64,000 nt of DNA from Buchnera aphidicola (Brachycaudus tragopogonis) (GTDB lineage: Bacteria; Pseudomonadota; Gammaproteobacteria; Enterobacterales; Enterobacteriaceae): positions 310,001-374,000 of the forward strand of contig NZ_OZ060418.1 in NCBI RefSeq assembly GCF_964059175.1, written 5' to 3'. This document shows, in pieces, positions 10,409 to 19,923 of this stretch (positions are counted from its first letter, which is position 1; every line of letters starts with the position of its first letter). Under the pieces are notes generated by a model, which did no database searches, had not been told where the DNA came from, and saw only the letters and a list, made by a program, of their open reading frames with translations. The position numbers and the translations under genes are program-made.

Positions 10409-11437
10409 TTATGTTGCTGCATTATAATATTTATCTTCTTTAATTTTTGATGATTTCATAATAGAATTATATTTATTTTCTTTTGGTATAGTTTGTTTCT
10501 TATATTCACGATTTAAATTTAATTTTTTCAATAATTTTAAATCACTTTCTTCTTCTGGATTGCTTGCAGTAAGTAATTTACATCCATAAAAAATAGAATT
10601 TGCTCCAGCCATAAAACACATTGCTTGAGTTTGATCATTCATATTTTGACGTCCAGCAGATAATCTAATATAAGATTGTGGCATCATGATACGAGCAGCA
10701 GCCACTACTCTAATAAATTCAAATGGTTCTATATTTTGATTATTCTCCAAAGGCGTTCCTGCAATTTTTACTAACATATTAATAGGTACACTTTCTGGTG
10801 GAACAGATAAATTAGATAGTTCCATTAATAATTCCATACGATCTTGTGTTTTTTCTCCTAAACCCATGATGCCGCCAGAACAAATTTTCATACCAGCATC
10901 TCGAACTATATTTAAAGTATCTAATCGTTCTTGATACGTACGTGTAGTAATAACGTTACTATAAAAATTACGCGATGTATCTAAATTATGATTATAAAAA
11001 TCTAAACCTGCGCTAGCTAATTTTTTTGCTTGTAAACTATTTAAAGTTCCTAAAGTCATACAAGTTTCCATACCCATCAATTTAATTTCTTTAATAATTT
11101 TTTCTAAATAAGGAATATCTTTTTCTTTTGGATTTTTCCAGGCTGCACCCATACAAAATCGACTAGAACCTGAAGATTTTGCTTTTTTTGCAGCACTTAT
11201 AATTTTTTCCATTTCTAATAACGGTTCTTTTTTTAAGCCTGTTTTATATCTAGAGCTCTGGGGACAATATTTACAATCTTCTGGACAAGAACCTGTTTTT
11301 ATTGAAAGTAATGTACTAATTTGTATTTTATTTGGATTAAAATACTTCCTGTGTTTTTTTTGAGCTTCAAACATAAGATCAAAAAATGGTTTTTTAAAGA
11401 GTATTTTTGTTTCTTCTAGAGTCCATTTTTTTTTCAT
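10409..11437 (-). CDS. bioB: Biotin synthase (radical SAM)
   Basis: Inserts sulfur into dethiobiotin to give biotin. It is 342 residues (E. coli 346). The radical-SAM cluster cysteines are C51, C55 and C58 in [11 protein letters not shown]. The ligands of the sacrificial 2Fe-2S cluster are also visible: Cys in [16 protein letters not shown] and KICSGGIMG, and Arg in [10 protein letters not shown]. It needs electrons from flavodoxin (fldA, 22 kb). It is divergent from bioA with a 79-bp shared promoter region, as in E. coli. Confidence 0.98.
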   Translation of the reverse strand: MKKKWTLEETKILFKKPFFDLMFEAQKKHRKYFNPNKIQISTLLSIKTGSCPEDCKYCPQSSRYKTGLKKEPLLEMEKIISAAKKAKSSGSSRFCMGAAWKNPKEKDIPYLEKIIKEIKLMGMETCMTLGTLNSLQAKKLASAGLDFYNHNLDTSRNFYSNVITTRTYQERLDTLNIVRDAGMKICSGGIMGLGEKTQDRMELLMELSNLSVPPESVPINMLVKIAGTPLENNQNIEPFEFIRVVAAARIMMPQSYIRLSAGRQNMNDQTQAMCFMAGANSIFYGCKLLTASNPEEESDLKLLKKLNLNREYKKQTIPKENKYNSIMKSSKIKEDKYYNAAT

Positions 11438-11516
11438 ATTATCTCCAAAAAAATTATGATTTTGTTTTATTAAAGGTTTATACTAGATTATTGAATATTT
11501 TTATATATAAATAATA
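11438..11516. promoter_or_regulatory. Divergent bioB/bioA promoter region
   Basis: The 79 bp between the two start codons must hold both promoters, as in the E. coli bio operator region. In E. coli this region holds a BirA operator built from TTGTAAACC and GGTTTACAA halves. Here I see only GGTTTATAC at about 11475, with no facing half-site, so the operator appears degenerate. No convincing -35/-10 pair stands out. Confidence 0.4.
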
Positions 11517-12803
11517 ATGAGTCAATCTGATACACTTTTTGATTATAAACATATTTGGCATCCTTATTCATCTATGATTAATCCTATTCCGTGTTATTCT
11601 GTTGTATCAGCTAAAGGGGTATATTTAAAACTTACAAATAAAAAAAATATAATAGATGGTATGTCTTCATGGTGGTCTGCAATACATGGTTACAATCATC
11701 CTGTTTTAAATCGAGCTTTAAAGAAACAGATAAAAAAAATGTCTCATGTTATGTTTGGAGGGATTACGCATCCTCCAGCTATAGCACTTTGTCGTCAATT
11801 AATTGAATTAACACCAAAAAAACTAGATTGTGTATTTCTTTCTGATTCCGGTTCAGTTGCGATTGAAGTAGCAATAAAAATGTTAATTCAATATTGGCAA
11901 TCATTAGGTCAAAAAAGAAAACAATTCCTCACTATTCGCAATGGATATCATGGTGATACTTTTGCTGCAATGTCAATTTCTGATCCCGACAATTCTATTC
12001 ATCAAATATACAATAATTTATTACCAAATAATTTATTTGCAGATGCACCAGTTTCTTCTTTTCATAAAAAATGGCAAAAAAGTGATCTTATATCTTTTAA
12101 AAAAATAATAGAAGAAAACTCATTAAAAATAGCAGGAGTGATATTAGAACCTATAGTACAAGGTGTAGGAGGAATGAATTTTTATCATCCTGCATATTTA
12201 AAAAAAATAAAAAAATTGTGTGATAATTATTCTATTCCGATAATTTTTGATGAAATTGCAACAGGTTTTGGTCGTACCGGAAGACTTTTTGCTTTTGAAC
12301 ATGCTGGTGTTATACCAGACATATTATGTTTAGGAAAAGCTATTACTGGCGGTACAATTACTTTGGCTGCTACTTTAACATCGCGACATATTGCAGATAC
12401 TATTAGTATAAGTCAAGCTGGTTGCTTTATGCACGGTCCCACTTATATGGCGAATCCTTTAGCATGTGCTGTTGCAAATGCAAATATAAAAATATTAAAA
12501 ACTAATAAATGGAAAATACAGGTGTCTAATATTGAAAAACAATTATCTAAAAATTTGTTGCCTTTAATCCATTATCCATATGTTGTTGATGTACGTGTAT
12601 TAGGTGCTATTGGTGTAGTTGAGTGTTCTCATTTAGCGAATGTATTCTTAATGCAAAAATTTTTTGTTGAAAATGGAGTCTGGATTCGGCCATTTAAAAA
12701 GTTAATTTATATTGTTCCGCCTTATACCATTAGTGTTGCTCAATTAAATAAACTAACTAATGTTATCACTCAAGCTGTCAACAATAGATCATTATTTATA
12801 TAA
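11517..12803 (+). CDS. bioA: Adenosylmethionine-8-amino-7-oxononanoate aminotransferase
   Basis: PLP aminotransferase making 7,8-diaminopelargonate from KAPA with S-adenosylmethionine as amino donor. It is 428 residues (E. coli 429). The PLP lysine is K274 in CLGKAITGG, the same number as in E. coli. D245 in IIFDEIATGFGRTG and the WHPYSSM substrate pocket near residue 15 are conserved. KAPA synthase (BioF) is not encoded nearby, so KAPA must come from elsewhere in the genome, the host or another symbiont. It ends 17 bp from the convergent pgl. Confidence 0.98.
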   Translation: MSQSDTLFDYKHIWHPYSSMINPIPCYSVVSAKGVYLKLTNKKNIIDGMSSWWSAIHGYNHPVLNRALKKQIKKMSHVMFGGITHPPAIALCRQLIELTPKKLDCVFLSDSGSVAIEVAIKMLIQYWQSLGQKRKQFLTIRNGYHGDTFAAMSISDPDNSIHQIYNNLLPNNLFADAPVSSFHKKWQKSDLISFKKIIEENSLKIAGVILEPIVQGVGGMNFYHPAYLKKIKKLCDNYSIPIIFDEIATGFGRTGRLFAFEHAGVIPDILCLGKAITGGTITLAATLTSRHIADTISISQAGCFMHGPTYMANPLACAVANANIKILKTNKWKIQVSNIEKQLSKNLLPLIHYPYVVDVRVLGAIGVVECSHLANVFLMQKFFVENGVWIRPFKKLIYIVPPYTISVAQLNKLTNVITQAVNNRSLFI

Positions 12804-12820
12804 AAATGTAAAAAAATATA

Positions 12821-13831
12821 TTAATATTTATTTAGTTTGTGTATAAGAACCCATATCGGATTTTTACTAGTATTATAGATATGGATTTTTTTTAATTCTC
12901 CATTTAACTTAGAAATACTATATACAACAAATGTATTAGATTTTTCTCCAGCTACTACTAAAAAAGTATTATTAGAATTGATACAAAAAGATCTAGGTTG
13001 TTCTTCTGTTTCATAGCTTCTAAAAAAAATAATTTTGTAGTTATTTTGATCGATGTGAAATAAAGAAATAATATTTAATAATCGATCGGAAGCGTATAAA
13101 AAACGACCACAAGTTGTGACATGAATATCAGAAGACCAATAATGTTCTGAAGATAAATTATTTAATAGATTAATATTTTGTATGTTTTCTATTTTTATTA
13201 TATTGTTTTTTTGATATATTTTCCATACATCAATAGTGCCATTAAGTTCATTAATAGTGTAAATAAAATCTTGATTAGGATGGAATACAATATGACGTGG
13301 TCCTGATTTTTTTTTAGTATGAAGTAATTTTTGATCAATATTTTTTAATATACCAAAATTTGTTAAATAATATAGATAAATAGCATCTTCTTTTAAAGAC
13401 ATAACAAATAAAATATTATATTTATGATTTATTTTTGCAGCATGACAACCTTCTATGTCATAAATAATTTGTATTGGATTTTGAGGGACGCCATGTTTAT
13501 TTAAAGGACTTACACTAATACAATTTGAATGATATGAGCTACAAAACAAAAATTTTTCTGTACAATTTAGTGAAAGATAATTTGGATGTCCTGGAATGAA
13601 ACTTTCATTTTTTTTTTTCAAGAAACCATTATCATCTATGTCATATGTAATAATTTTATTACTCGGACGAACACCAGCATATAATAATTTTTTGCTTGCA
13701 ATAATTGTAAGCGGTTGTACTTGACCTTCTGTTATAACTGTTTGTATAAGATTCATGTGTCCATTTTTATATAAATTCCATACTTCTATATTTTCACTAA
13801 CTGAATTTGAAATATATACGATTTCTTTCAT
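12821..13831 (-). CDS. pgl: 6-phosphogluconolactonase (beta-propeller type)
   Basis: Hydrolyses 6-phosphogluconolactone in the oxidative pentose phosphate pathway, following glucose-6-phosphate dehydrogenase (zwf, 48 kb). It is 336 residues (E. coli YbhE/Pgl 331). It belongs to the seven-bladed propeller family: repeated blade strands such as SHYHSNCISV-like segments, GPRHIVFHP, and PRSFCINSNNTFLVVA near the C-terminus. It matches the E. coli N-terminus (YISNSVSENIEVW). An AAGGAA lies a few bases upstream of the ATG on the minus strand. Confidence 0.94.
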   Translation of the reverse strand: MKEIVYISNSVSENIEVWNLYKNGHMNLIQTVITEGQVQPLTIIASKKLLYAGVRPSNKIITYDIDDNGFLKKKNESFIPGHPNYLSLNCTEKFLFCSSYHSNCISVSPLNKHGVPQNPIQIIYDIEGCHAAKINHKYNILFVMSLKEDAIYLYYLTNFGILKNIDQKLLHTKKKSGPRHIVFHPNQDFIYTINELNGTIDVWKIYQKNNIIKIENIQNINLLNNLSSEHYWSSDIHVTTCGRFLYASDRLLNIISLFHIDQNNYKIIFFRSYETEEQPRSFCINSNNTFLVVAGEKSNTFVVYSISKLNGELKKIHIYNTSKNPIWVLIHKLNKY

Positions 13832-13924
13832 ACAATTCCTTTAATATTTTTTTTATAATTATGTCATAGAAATTATTTTGATAATAATTAAAATAACAAA
13901 AAAGTTTTTATTAAAATATTTTTT

Positions 13925-16405
13925 TTAATCCTCTTTTTTATTTAAATTTTTTAATATGCCTTTTATCCATTTTAGACGTAAATAATCCTCATTATTATGC
14001 CAAATAAATTTTAATTTTGTTGAATTTTCCATTTTCCAAGTATTAGGTTCATTTTTAAATATTTTTAACAAATCTTGAGTATCCACTGAATTTTTATAAT
14101 TGAATTTTATCACACCTATTTTTTTGTTAGCTTTAATATATTTTATACCTATTTTATATGCTATTAATCTAATTTTGGCAATTATAATTAAATTTTTAGA
14201 AAAATCTGGCAATGGCCCAAATTGATAAGTTAATTCATTTTTTATTTTTTCTATTTTTTTTTCATTTTCAGCATTAAAAATTTTTTTATAAAAAAATAAT
14301 CTAGTATTCACGTCTGTAATATAATCTTCTGGTAATAAAGAAGATACATATAATTCAATTTCTAATGGTTTTTTAAATAACTTGTCAATAGATAAGTTTT
14401 CTCCATTTTTTAATACATTAATAGCATTTCCTAACAATTTCATATATAAAGAAAATCCGATATTTTTTATATGCCCACTTTGTTCTTTACCTAATATCTT
14501 ACCTACTCCTCTAATTTCAAGATCTTGATTAGATAAAGAAAAACCACCTCCAAAATTATCAACTGATGAAATAGCTTCTAGTCTTTTTTTGGCATGTACA
14601 GTCATTTTATTAAAACTATTGACAAGAAACAAAGCATATGCCTGGTAATGTGATCTACCAATGCGACCACGTAGTTGATGAAGTTGAGATAATCCAAAGT
14701 GATCAGAATTTTCAATAATGATTGTATTAGCTCTGGGTATATCAATGCCACTTTCTATTATTGTAGTACAAATTAAAACATCAAATTTTTTATTATAAAA
14801 ATCATTCATTACTTTCTTTAAATCAATATTGCTCATTTGTCCATGACCTATTTTAATATGAGCTTCAGGAACTAATTTTGATAATCTTTCAGCAATATTC
14901 ATAATGTTTTGAACTTTGTTATATACGTAATAAATCTGACCACCTCGCAATATTTCTCGTAAAATGGTTTTTCTAACTAATGTTGGGTTATACTCTTCGA
15001 TATAAGTTTTTACTGCTAATCTTTGAGCTGGTGGTTTTTCTATAATTGATAAATCTTTTATACCAGTCATAGCCATATTTAAAGTACGAGGAATAGGTGT
15101 AGCTGTTAAAGTTAATATATCAATATTAGAATATTTTTTTTTAATAATTTCTTTGTGATTTACACCAAATCGGTGTTCTTCATCAATAATTAACAATCCA
15201 AGATTGTGCCAAGCTATTTCTTTTAATAAAAGTTTATGAGTTCCTATTAAAATATTAATTTTTCCGTTTTTAGTATTTTCAAGAAGTAAGGTTTGTTGTT
15301 TTTGGTTTTGAAATCTAGATAATAGATCAATACAAAAAGACCAATTAGAAAAACGTTTTTTAAAATTTTCGTAATGTTGTTGAGCTAATAAAGTAGTTGG
15401 AACTAAAACAGCTACTTGTTTGTTATTAGAAACAGATAAAAAAGCAGCTCGCATTGCAATTTCTGTTTTTCCAAAACCTACATCACCACAAATCAAACGA
15501 TCCATAGGAGTAGATTTTTGCATATCTTTTAACACAGATTTAATTACTTTATCTTGATCTGGTGTAATTTGGAACAAACAATCTTTAGAAAATATTTGAT
15601 ATTGTTCTTCATCTTTTTTAAATGAAAATCCCAATATTGATGCTCTATTAGAATAAATATCTAATAATTGTGCGGCATGATCATATAAAGTTTTACTGAT
15701 TTTTTCTTTTTGTTTATTCCATTCATCACCTCCTAATTTATGAAGCGGTGCATTTTCTACTGATGTTTCTGTATAAGGTGAAATAAGATGGAGATATGAA
15801 ACCGGCAAATATAATTTATCTCCTTCTGCATATAAAATAATTAAATATTCAGATTTTATACTTAAAGTTTTTATTGTTGTTAATCCAAGATATCGCCCGA
15901 CTCCATGTTGAATATGTATAATAGGATGATTTAAAATTAATTTAGATAAATGATTTTTTTTAACTGTAGTATAATTTTTAGATGATAAAAAAGATCTATT
16001 TTGAGTAACTATTGGTAATAAATCTTCTGTAAAGATAAATAAAATATTATTTTTTTTATAAAAAAAATCATTTTTTAGAGTACTTGTCATGTAAAAAAAC
16101 TTAATTTTTTTATCAAAATTAATAATTTTTTCTATATATTGAGGATAAATTTTATTTTCTTTTAAAAAATTTAAGATTTTTTCTAAAGATTCTTTTTTAG
16201 TTAAAAAAAATATTATTTTTCCCGAAAATGAATGCATAAAAGATAATAATTTTTTTGTTTTTTCTTGATTATCAATATTTTGAAAGATATGCGATAATTT
16301 TTTGTATTGCCAATTAATAATTTTTTTGTTTTTTAAAATTCTATCATTTGTAATTTTCATGCAAGCATCTTTCTTTAAAGAAAGTAATATATCTTTATTT
16401 TTCAT
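13925..16405 (-). CDS. mfd: Transcription-repair coupling factor, N-terminally shortened
   Basis: 826 residues against 1148 in E. coli. The RNA-polymerase-interacting domain begins near residue 155 (IIHIQHGVGRYLGL). The superfamily 2 translocase follows: Walker A GDVGFGKTE (308-316), the DEEH box, SAT-like TLTATPIPRTLNMAM, the GRIGRS motif, and a C-terminal TRCF domain. What is missing is the roughly 300-residue N-terminal UvrB-homology module that recruits UvrA. The first 150 residues here are poorly conserved and lysine-rich. The motor that pushes or rescues stalled polymerase is therefore kept without the repair-recruiting part. The gene is divergent from lolC across 328 bp. Confidence 0.95.
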   Translation of the reverse strand: MKNKDILLSLKKDACMKITNDRILKNKKIINWQYKKLSHIFQNIDNQEKTKKLLSFMHSFSGKIIFFLTKKESLEKILNFLKENKIYPQYIEKIINFDKKIKFFYMTSTLKNDFFYKKNNILFIFTEDLLPIVTQNRSFLSSKNYTTVKKNHLSKLILNHPIIHIQHGVGRYLGLTTIKTLSIKSEYLIILYAEGDKLYLPVSYLHLISPYTETSVENAPLHKLGGDEWNKQKEKISKTLYDHAAQLLDIYSNRASILGFSFKKDEEQYQIFSKDCLFQITPDQDKVIKSVLKDMQKSTPMDRLICGDVGFGKTEIAMRAAFLSVSNNKQVAVLVPTTLLAQQHYENFKKRFSNWSFCIDLLSRFQNQKQQTLLLENTKNGKINILIGTHKLLLKEIAWHNLGLLIIDEEHRFGVNHKEIIKKKYSNIDILTLTATPIPRTLNMAMTGIKDLSIIEKPPAQRLAVKTYIEEYNPTLVRKTILREILRGGQIYYVYNKVQNIMNIAERLSKLVPEAHIKIGHGQMSNIDLKKVMNDFYNKKFDVLICTTIIESGIDIPRANTIIIENSDHFGLSQLHQLRGRIGRSHYQAYALFLVNSFNKMTVHAKKRLEAISSVDNFGGGFSLSNQDLEIRGVGKILGKEQSGHIKNIGFSLYMKLLGNAINVLKNGENLSIDKLFKKPLEIELYVSSLLPEDYITDVNTRLFFYKKIFNAENEKKIEKIKNELTYQFGPLPDFSKNLIIIAKIRLIAYKIGIKYIKANKKIGVIKFNYKNSVDTQDLLKIFKNEPNTWKMENSTKLKFIWHNNEDYLRLKWIKGILKNLNKKED

Positions 16406-16733
16406 TAATATGTTTTAGGTTTAAATATAACATTATATCTATTTTATTTTTTTAAAAAAAGTTATTTAGTTTTCACTAAAAGTTTTTATTGAAAAACATT
16501 ATATCGTAAGGAAAAAAATAATTTATTAATTATAAAAAATATTACTGCATAATAAAAAAAATGTTTTTTTTTAATTTCGTATGCAAATAAAACGAATTTC
16601 ATTATTCTAACAATGATAATATAAAGTTAACAATAAATAATAATTTTATTTTTATAAAATATTGTTATGTTTTTAAAAAATAAAATATCTTCAAAATATT
16701 TTATTATAAATCTTTCAATGTAAGACAAAATTT
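16406..16733. other. mfd-lolC divergent intergenic region, no gene seen
   Basis: 328 bp, very AT-rich, with no plausible protein or RNA gene. It should carry the promoters for mfd (leftward) and lolCDE (rightward), but many TATAAT-like strings occur by chance and I would not pick one. A 10-bp AT-only stem, AATAAAATAT and ATATTTTATT with a 7-base loop, lies at 16679-16705, 29 bp before the lolC start. Confidence 0.5.
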
Positions 16734-17903
16734 ATGTATCATCCTATATATATTTTTATCGGTTTGCGTTATCTATGGAATTCTCATTTACCCAGATTTA
16801 AAAAATTTCTTACTCTTTTATCTGTTATAGGTATTAGTATTAGTGTTACTGCACTTATTATTATTATGTCTATAATGAATGGATGCGAAGAAAATTTTAA
16901 AAAAAATGTTTTATCTTTCATTCCACATTTAATTATTACTAATAATATGAAATATATCAATAAATCAGAATTTCCTAAAAATATTTTAAAGTTAAATAAT
17001 ATTGAAAAAATTTCTGATGTTATTAAAAAAGATGTTTTAGTAGAAAATAAAAACAATATAACTATAGGAGAAATAGTTGGCATCGATAATGATAAAAACA
17101 TAGTTAATTACAATATAAAATATATTTCAGATTTATTAAAACCAAATAAATATCATGCAATTATAGGAAAAGAATTATCTAAAAAACTACATGTAAAAAT
17201 TGGTGATAAAATTAAACTTATTCTTCTATCAAATAATATCAAACAAAAAACATTTAAAATTGTTAATTTTTTTTCTACTCAAAATGAAATCGATTATTAT
17301 CAAATATTAATTAATAAACAAGATAGTATGAATTTTTTAAACTATGCTAAAAACTATATTACCGGTTGGAGGATATGGTTAAAAGAACCACTATCTTTTA
17401 ATTTCGAAGAAATACAAAAAACAGTCTATCCCTTGATATTATACGATTGGACATCACAAAAAGGTGAGTTGTTTAAAGCTATAAAAATTGAAAAATATAT
17501 GATGATATTTTTATTTTTATTAGTCTTAATAGTATCTGTTTTTAATATTTTTATAACTTTTTCTATATATATAATAGAAAAAAAGAATACGATTGCTATT
17601 TTAAAATCTCAAGGATTACCGGATTGGAAAATTATGTTAATATTTATTACACTAGGATCCAGTACTTCTATTTTTGGCAGTTTATTAGGTACAATTATCA
17701 GTATTGTATTGATCATAGAAAATAGTTTTTTGCAAAATTTTATTCAAGTCTTATTTGATAGTACAAATATTCCAATAATTATTGTTCCATATCAAATTTT
17801 ATTTATTAATATCATATCAATATTTATTACAATGTTTTCAACATTATATCCATCTTGGAAGGCTATAAAAACATCACCATCTAGGACTTTATCTAATGAA
17901 TAA
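16734..17903 (+). CDS. lolC: Lipoprotein-releasing system membrane subunit LolC
   Basis: Inner-membrane part of the LolCDE ABC transporter that extracts outer-membrane lipoproteins. It is 389 residues (E. coli 399). The N-terminus MYHPIYIFIGLRYLW aligns with E. coli LolC. There is one N-terminal transmembrane helix (about 25-48), a periplasmic MacB-like domain, and three C-terminal helices (about 255-280, 300-325, 348-370) of the FtsX fold. It ends [17 protein letters not shown], typical of the family. It overlaps lolD by 8 bases, so the two are translationally coupled. Confidence 0.95.
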   Translation: MYHPIYIFIGLRYLWNSHLPRFKKFLTLLSVIGISISVTALIIIMSIMNGCEENFKKNVLSFIPHLIITNNMKYINKSEFPKNILKLNNIEKISDVIKKDVLVENKNNITIGEIVGIDNDKNIVNYNIKYISDLLKPNKYHAIIGKELSKKLHVKIGDKIKLILLSNNIKQKTFKIVNFFSTQNEIDYYQILINKQDSMNFLNYAKNYITGWRIWLKEPLSFNFEEIQKTVYPLILYDWTSQKGELFKAIKIEKYMMIFLFLLVLIVSVFNIFITFSIYIIEKKNTIAILKSQGLPDWKIMLIFITLGSSTSIFGSLLGTIISIVLIIENSFLQNFIQVLFDSTNIPIIIVPYQILFINIISIFITMFSTLYPSWKAIKTSPSRTLSNE

Positions 17904-18582
17904 TATTATCATACAATGCATTAATTTAACAAAATCTTATCAAGATGGAGACCTTACTGTTAATATTTTAAAAAAAATATCATTTGAATTATACAAGGGG
18001 GAAATAGCAGCTATTATTGGAAGATCTGGATCAGGTAAAACTACATTATTACATTTAATTGCGGGTTTAGATAATCCTACTTCTGGATCTATCTTGTTTG
18101 ATGGAAAAACATTAAGATCTATGACATCTAATGAAATATCAAAATTGAGAAATCAAAAAATAGGTTTCATTTATCAATTTCATCATTTAATGTTAGATTT
18201 TAATGTATTAGAAAATGTTGCAATACCTCTTCTAATTGATCATAAAAATAAGCAAGAATCTAAAGAAATTGCATTTGAAATGTTAAAAAAAGTTCATTTA
18301 CAAGATAAAATAAAAAAATATCCATCTGAATTATCTGGTGGTGAAAGACAGCGTGTTGCTATTGCTCGAGCTTTTGTCAATAATCCTTGTTTAATCATAG
18401 CAGATGAACCCACTGGAAACCTAGATCAATATAATACTAATGTTGTATTTGATTTAATATTAAAATTAAACAATGATTTTAATACTACTTTTTTGATTGT
18501 AACACATGATACTATTCTCACAAAAAAAATACCCATTTTATTTAAAATGAAAAATGGTCAATTATTCAATTACGAAAATTAA
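17896..18582 (+). CDS. lolD: Lipoprotein-releasing system ATP-binding protein LolD
   Basis: ATPase of LolCDE, 228 residues (E. coli 233). Walker [10 protein letters not shown] is at 42-50, the Q-loop is at Q94, the signature [14 protein letters not shown] starts at 146, Walker [13 protein letters not shown] includes D170-E171, and the switch histidine is in VTHD. All catalytic elements are intact. That matters because the neighbouring lolE frame is broken: the transporter looks maintained on the LolC and LolD side. Confidence 0.97.
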   Translation: MNNIIIQCINLTKSYQDGDLTVNILKKISFELYKGEIAAIIGRSGSGKTTLLHLIAGLDNPTSGSILFDGKTLRSMTSNEISKLRNQKIGFIYQFHHLMLDFNVLENVAIPLLIDHKNKQESKEIAFEMLKKVHLQDKIKKYPSELSGGERQRVAIARAFVNNPCLIIADEPTGNLDQYNTNVVFDLILKLNNDFNTTFLIVTHDTILTKKIPILFKMKNGQLFNYEN

Positions 18583-18600
18583 CATAAAAAGAAATGTTCA

Positions 18601-19829
18601 ATGAATTTTTTACCTTTCTTGATTGCAAAACGATTAGATGCAAAACAAAAAAAAAACTGTATGATATTATTTATTTCTATTTTATCTAAGATAGGAATAT
18701 TTATTAGTGTGTTTGCATTAATTATAAGTTTTAGTGCATTTAACGGTTTTCAAGTATTTTTAAATAAAAAAATGTTATCTACCTTGCCCCATGGAATTAT
18801 TCAATTAACTAATCAATCATTATTCAAGTATCAAGATATAATGAAAAAATTATTTTTATTTCCAGAAATTACTTATTGTGAACCTTATATTGTACATACT
18901 GGATTTTTAATAAAAAACAATGAAGTTAAACTCATTGAAGTTAAAAGCTTTAGTGATATAAAATATTTAAAAAAAAAATTTCTTTAAACAATAAAAGAAT
19001 TAATTCTTTGCAAATCAATCATTTTAACCGTAAAAATGATCATCAAATTATTATTTCATCTCATTTAGCAAAAGATTTATTAATTAACAAGAACGATTTA
19101 ATTGAATTACTTTTTTTCAATTCACATTTACAGCGTTTTTCTTTTACAATCAAAGATACATTCGAATCTAATGGACTTTTAGATGCAAATATAGCATATA
19201 TACCCTTTATTTTTTTTAAAAATTTTTTTAATGAAAACAATCATATCAATGCAATTGAATTACATATGTTTCATCCTTTTGATGCTGATCAGATTCTGAA
19301 AAAAGTAGTAAAAAAAATAGGTGTTCCTCTTATTACATATAGTTGGATTGATAGTTATCATTATATATATAATGACATAAAAAAAATGAAGGCAATAATA
19401 TATTTTATACTATTATTACTAGTGATTATTTCATCTTTTAGCATTACATCTCTTTCAATCATGACGATATCTAAAAAAACACAAGAAATTGCTATTTTAC
19501 GAACTATCGGTGCTAATAATTGTTTAATTCAAATAATTTTTTTATATTATGGATTACGTTCTGTAATGATTGGAACTTTTTTGGGTTTAATTACAGGTAT
19601 AATAATAGTTTTAAACTTTAAAGGAATAGTATTTTTTTTAGACAAATCCTTTAAGGATAATATATTATTAGATAATATTTATTATCATCATTTTTTATTG
19701 TTAAAAATAAATATATCAGATGTAATAACAATATTAATAAGTACTATAATCATAGGAATTATAGCAAATTGGTATCCAGCATATTATGCTTCAAAAATTA
19801 ATCCTAGCAAAATACTAAAAGAGTATTAA
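18601..19829 (+). pseudogene. lolE: LolE, frameshifted in a poly-A tract; possibly still expressed by slippage
   Basis: The partner membrane subunit of LolC. Reading frame 1 runs from ATG 18601 (128 codons) to a TAA at 18985. The matching continuation lies in another frame and extends to 19829. The switch falls at a run of ten A's at 18969-18978. Adding one A restores an uninterrupted 409-residue protein (E. coli LolE 414) that aligns throughout, with VKSFSDIKYLKKK before and SLNNKRINSLQINHF after the junction. The N-terminal helix, periplasmic domain and three C-terminal helices (IAILRTIGAN, NWYPAYYASKINPSKIL) are all preserved, with no further stops, so decay is either very recent or masked. 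Alternatives are a sequencing error in the homopolymer or genuine inactivation. Confidence 0.9.
18969..18978 (+). other. A10 homopolymer at the lolE frame break
   Basis: Ten consecutive A's in the coding strand, at the only point where the two lolE frames can be joined without loss. Runs this long are known substrates for RNA polymerase slippage in AT-rich endosymbionts. Confidence 0.85.
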
Positions 19830-19923
19830 CATTGAATATATTTTTTATATAAAATTAATAACAATACATATATTAATTATTTTTTAAATTCAGAAACACT
19901 ATATTTTTAAAATGGAGAAAAAA

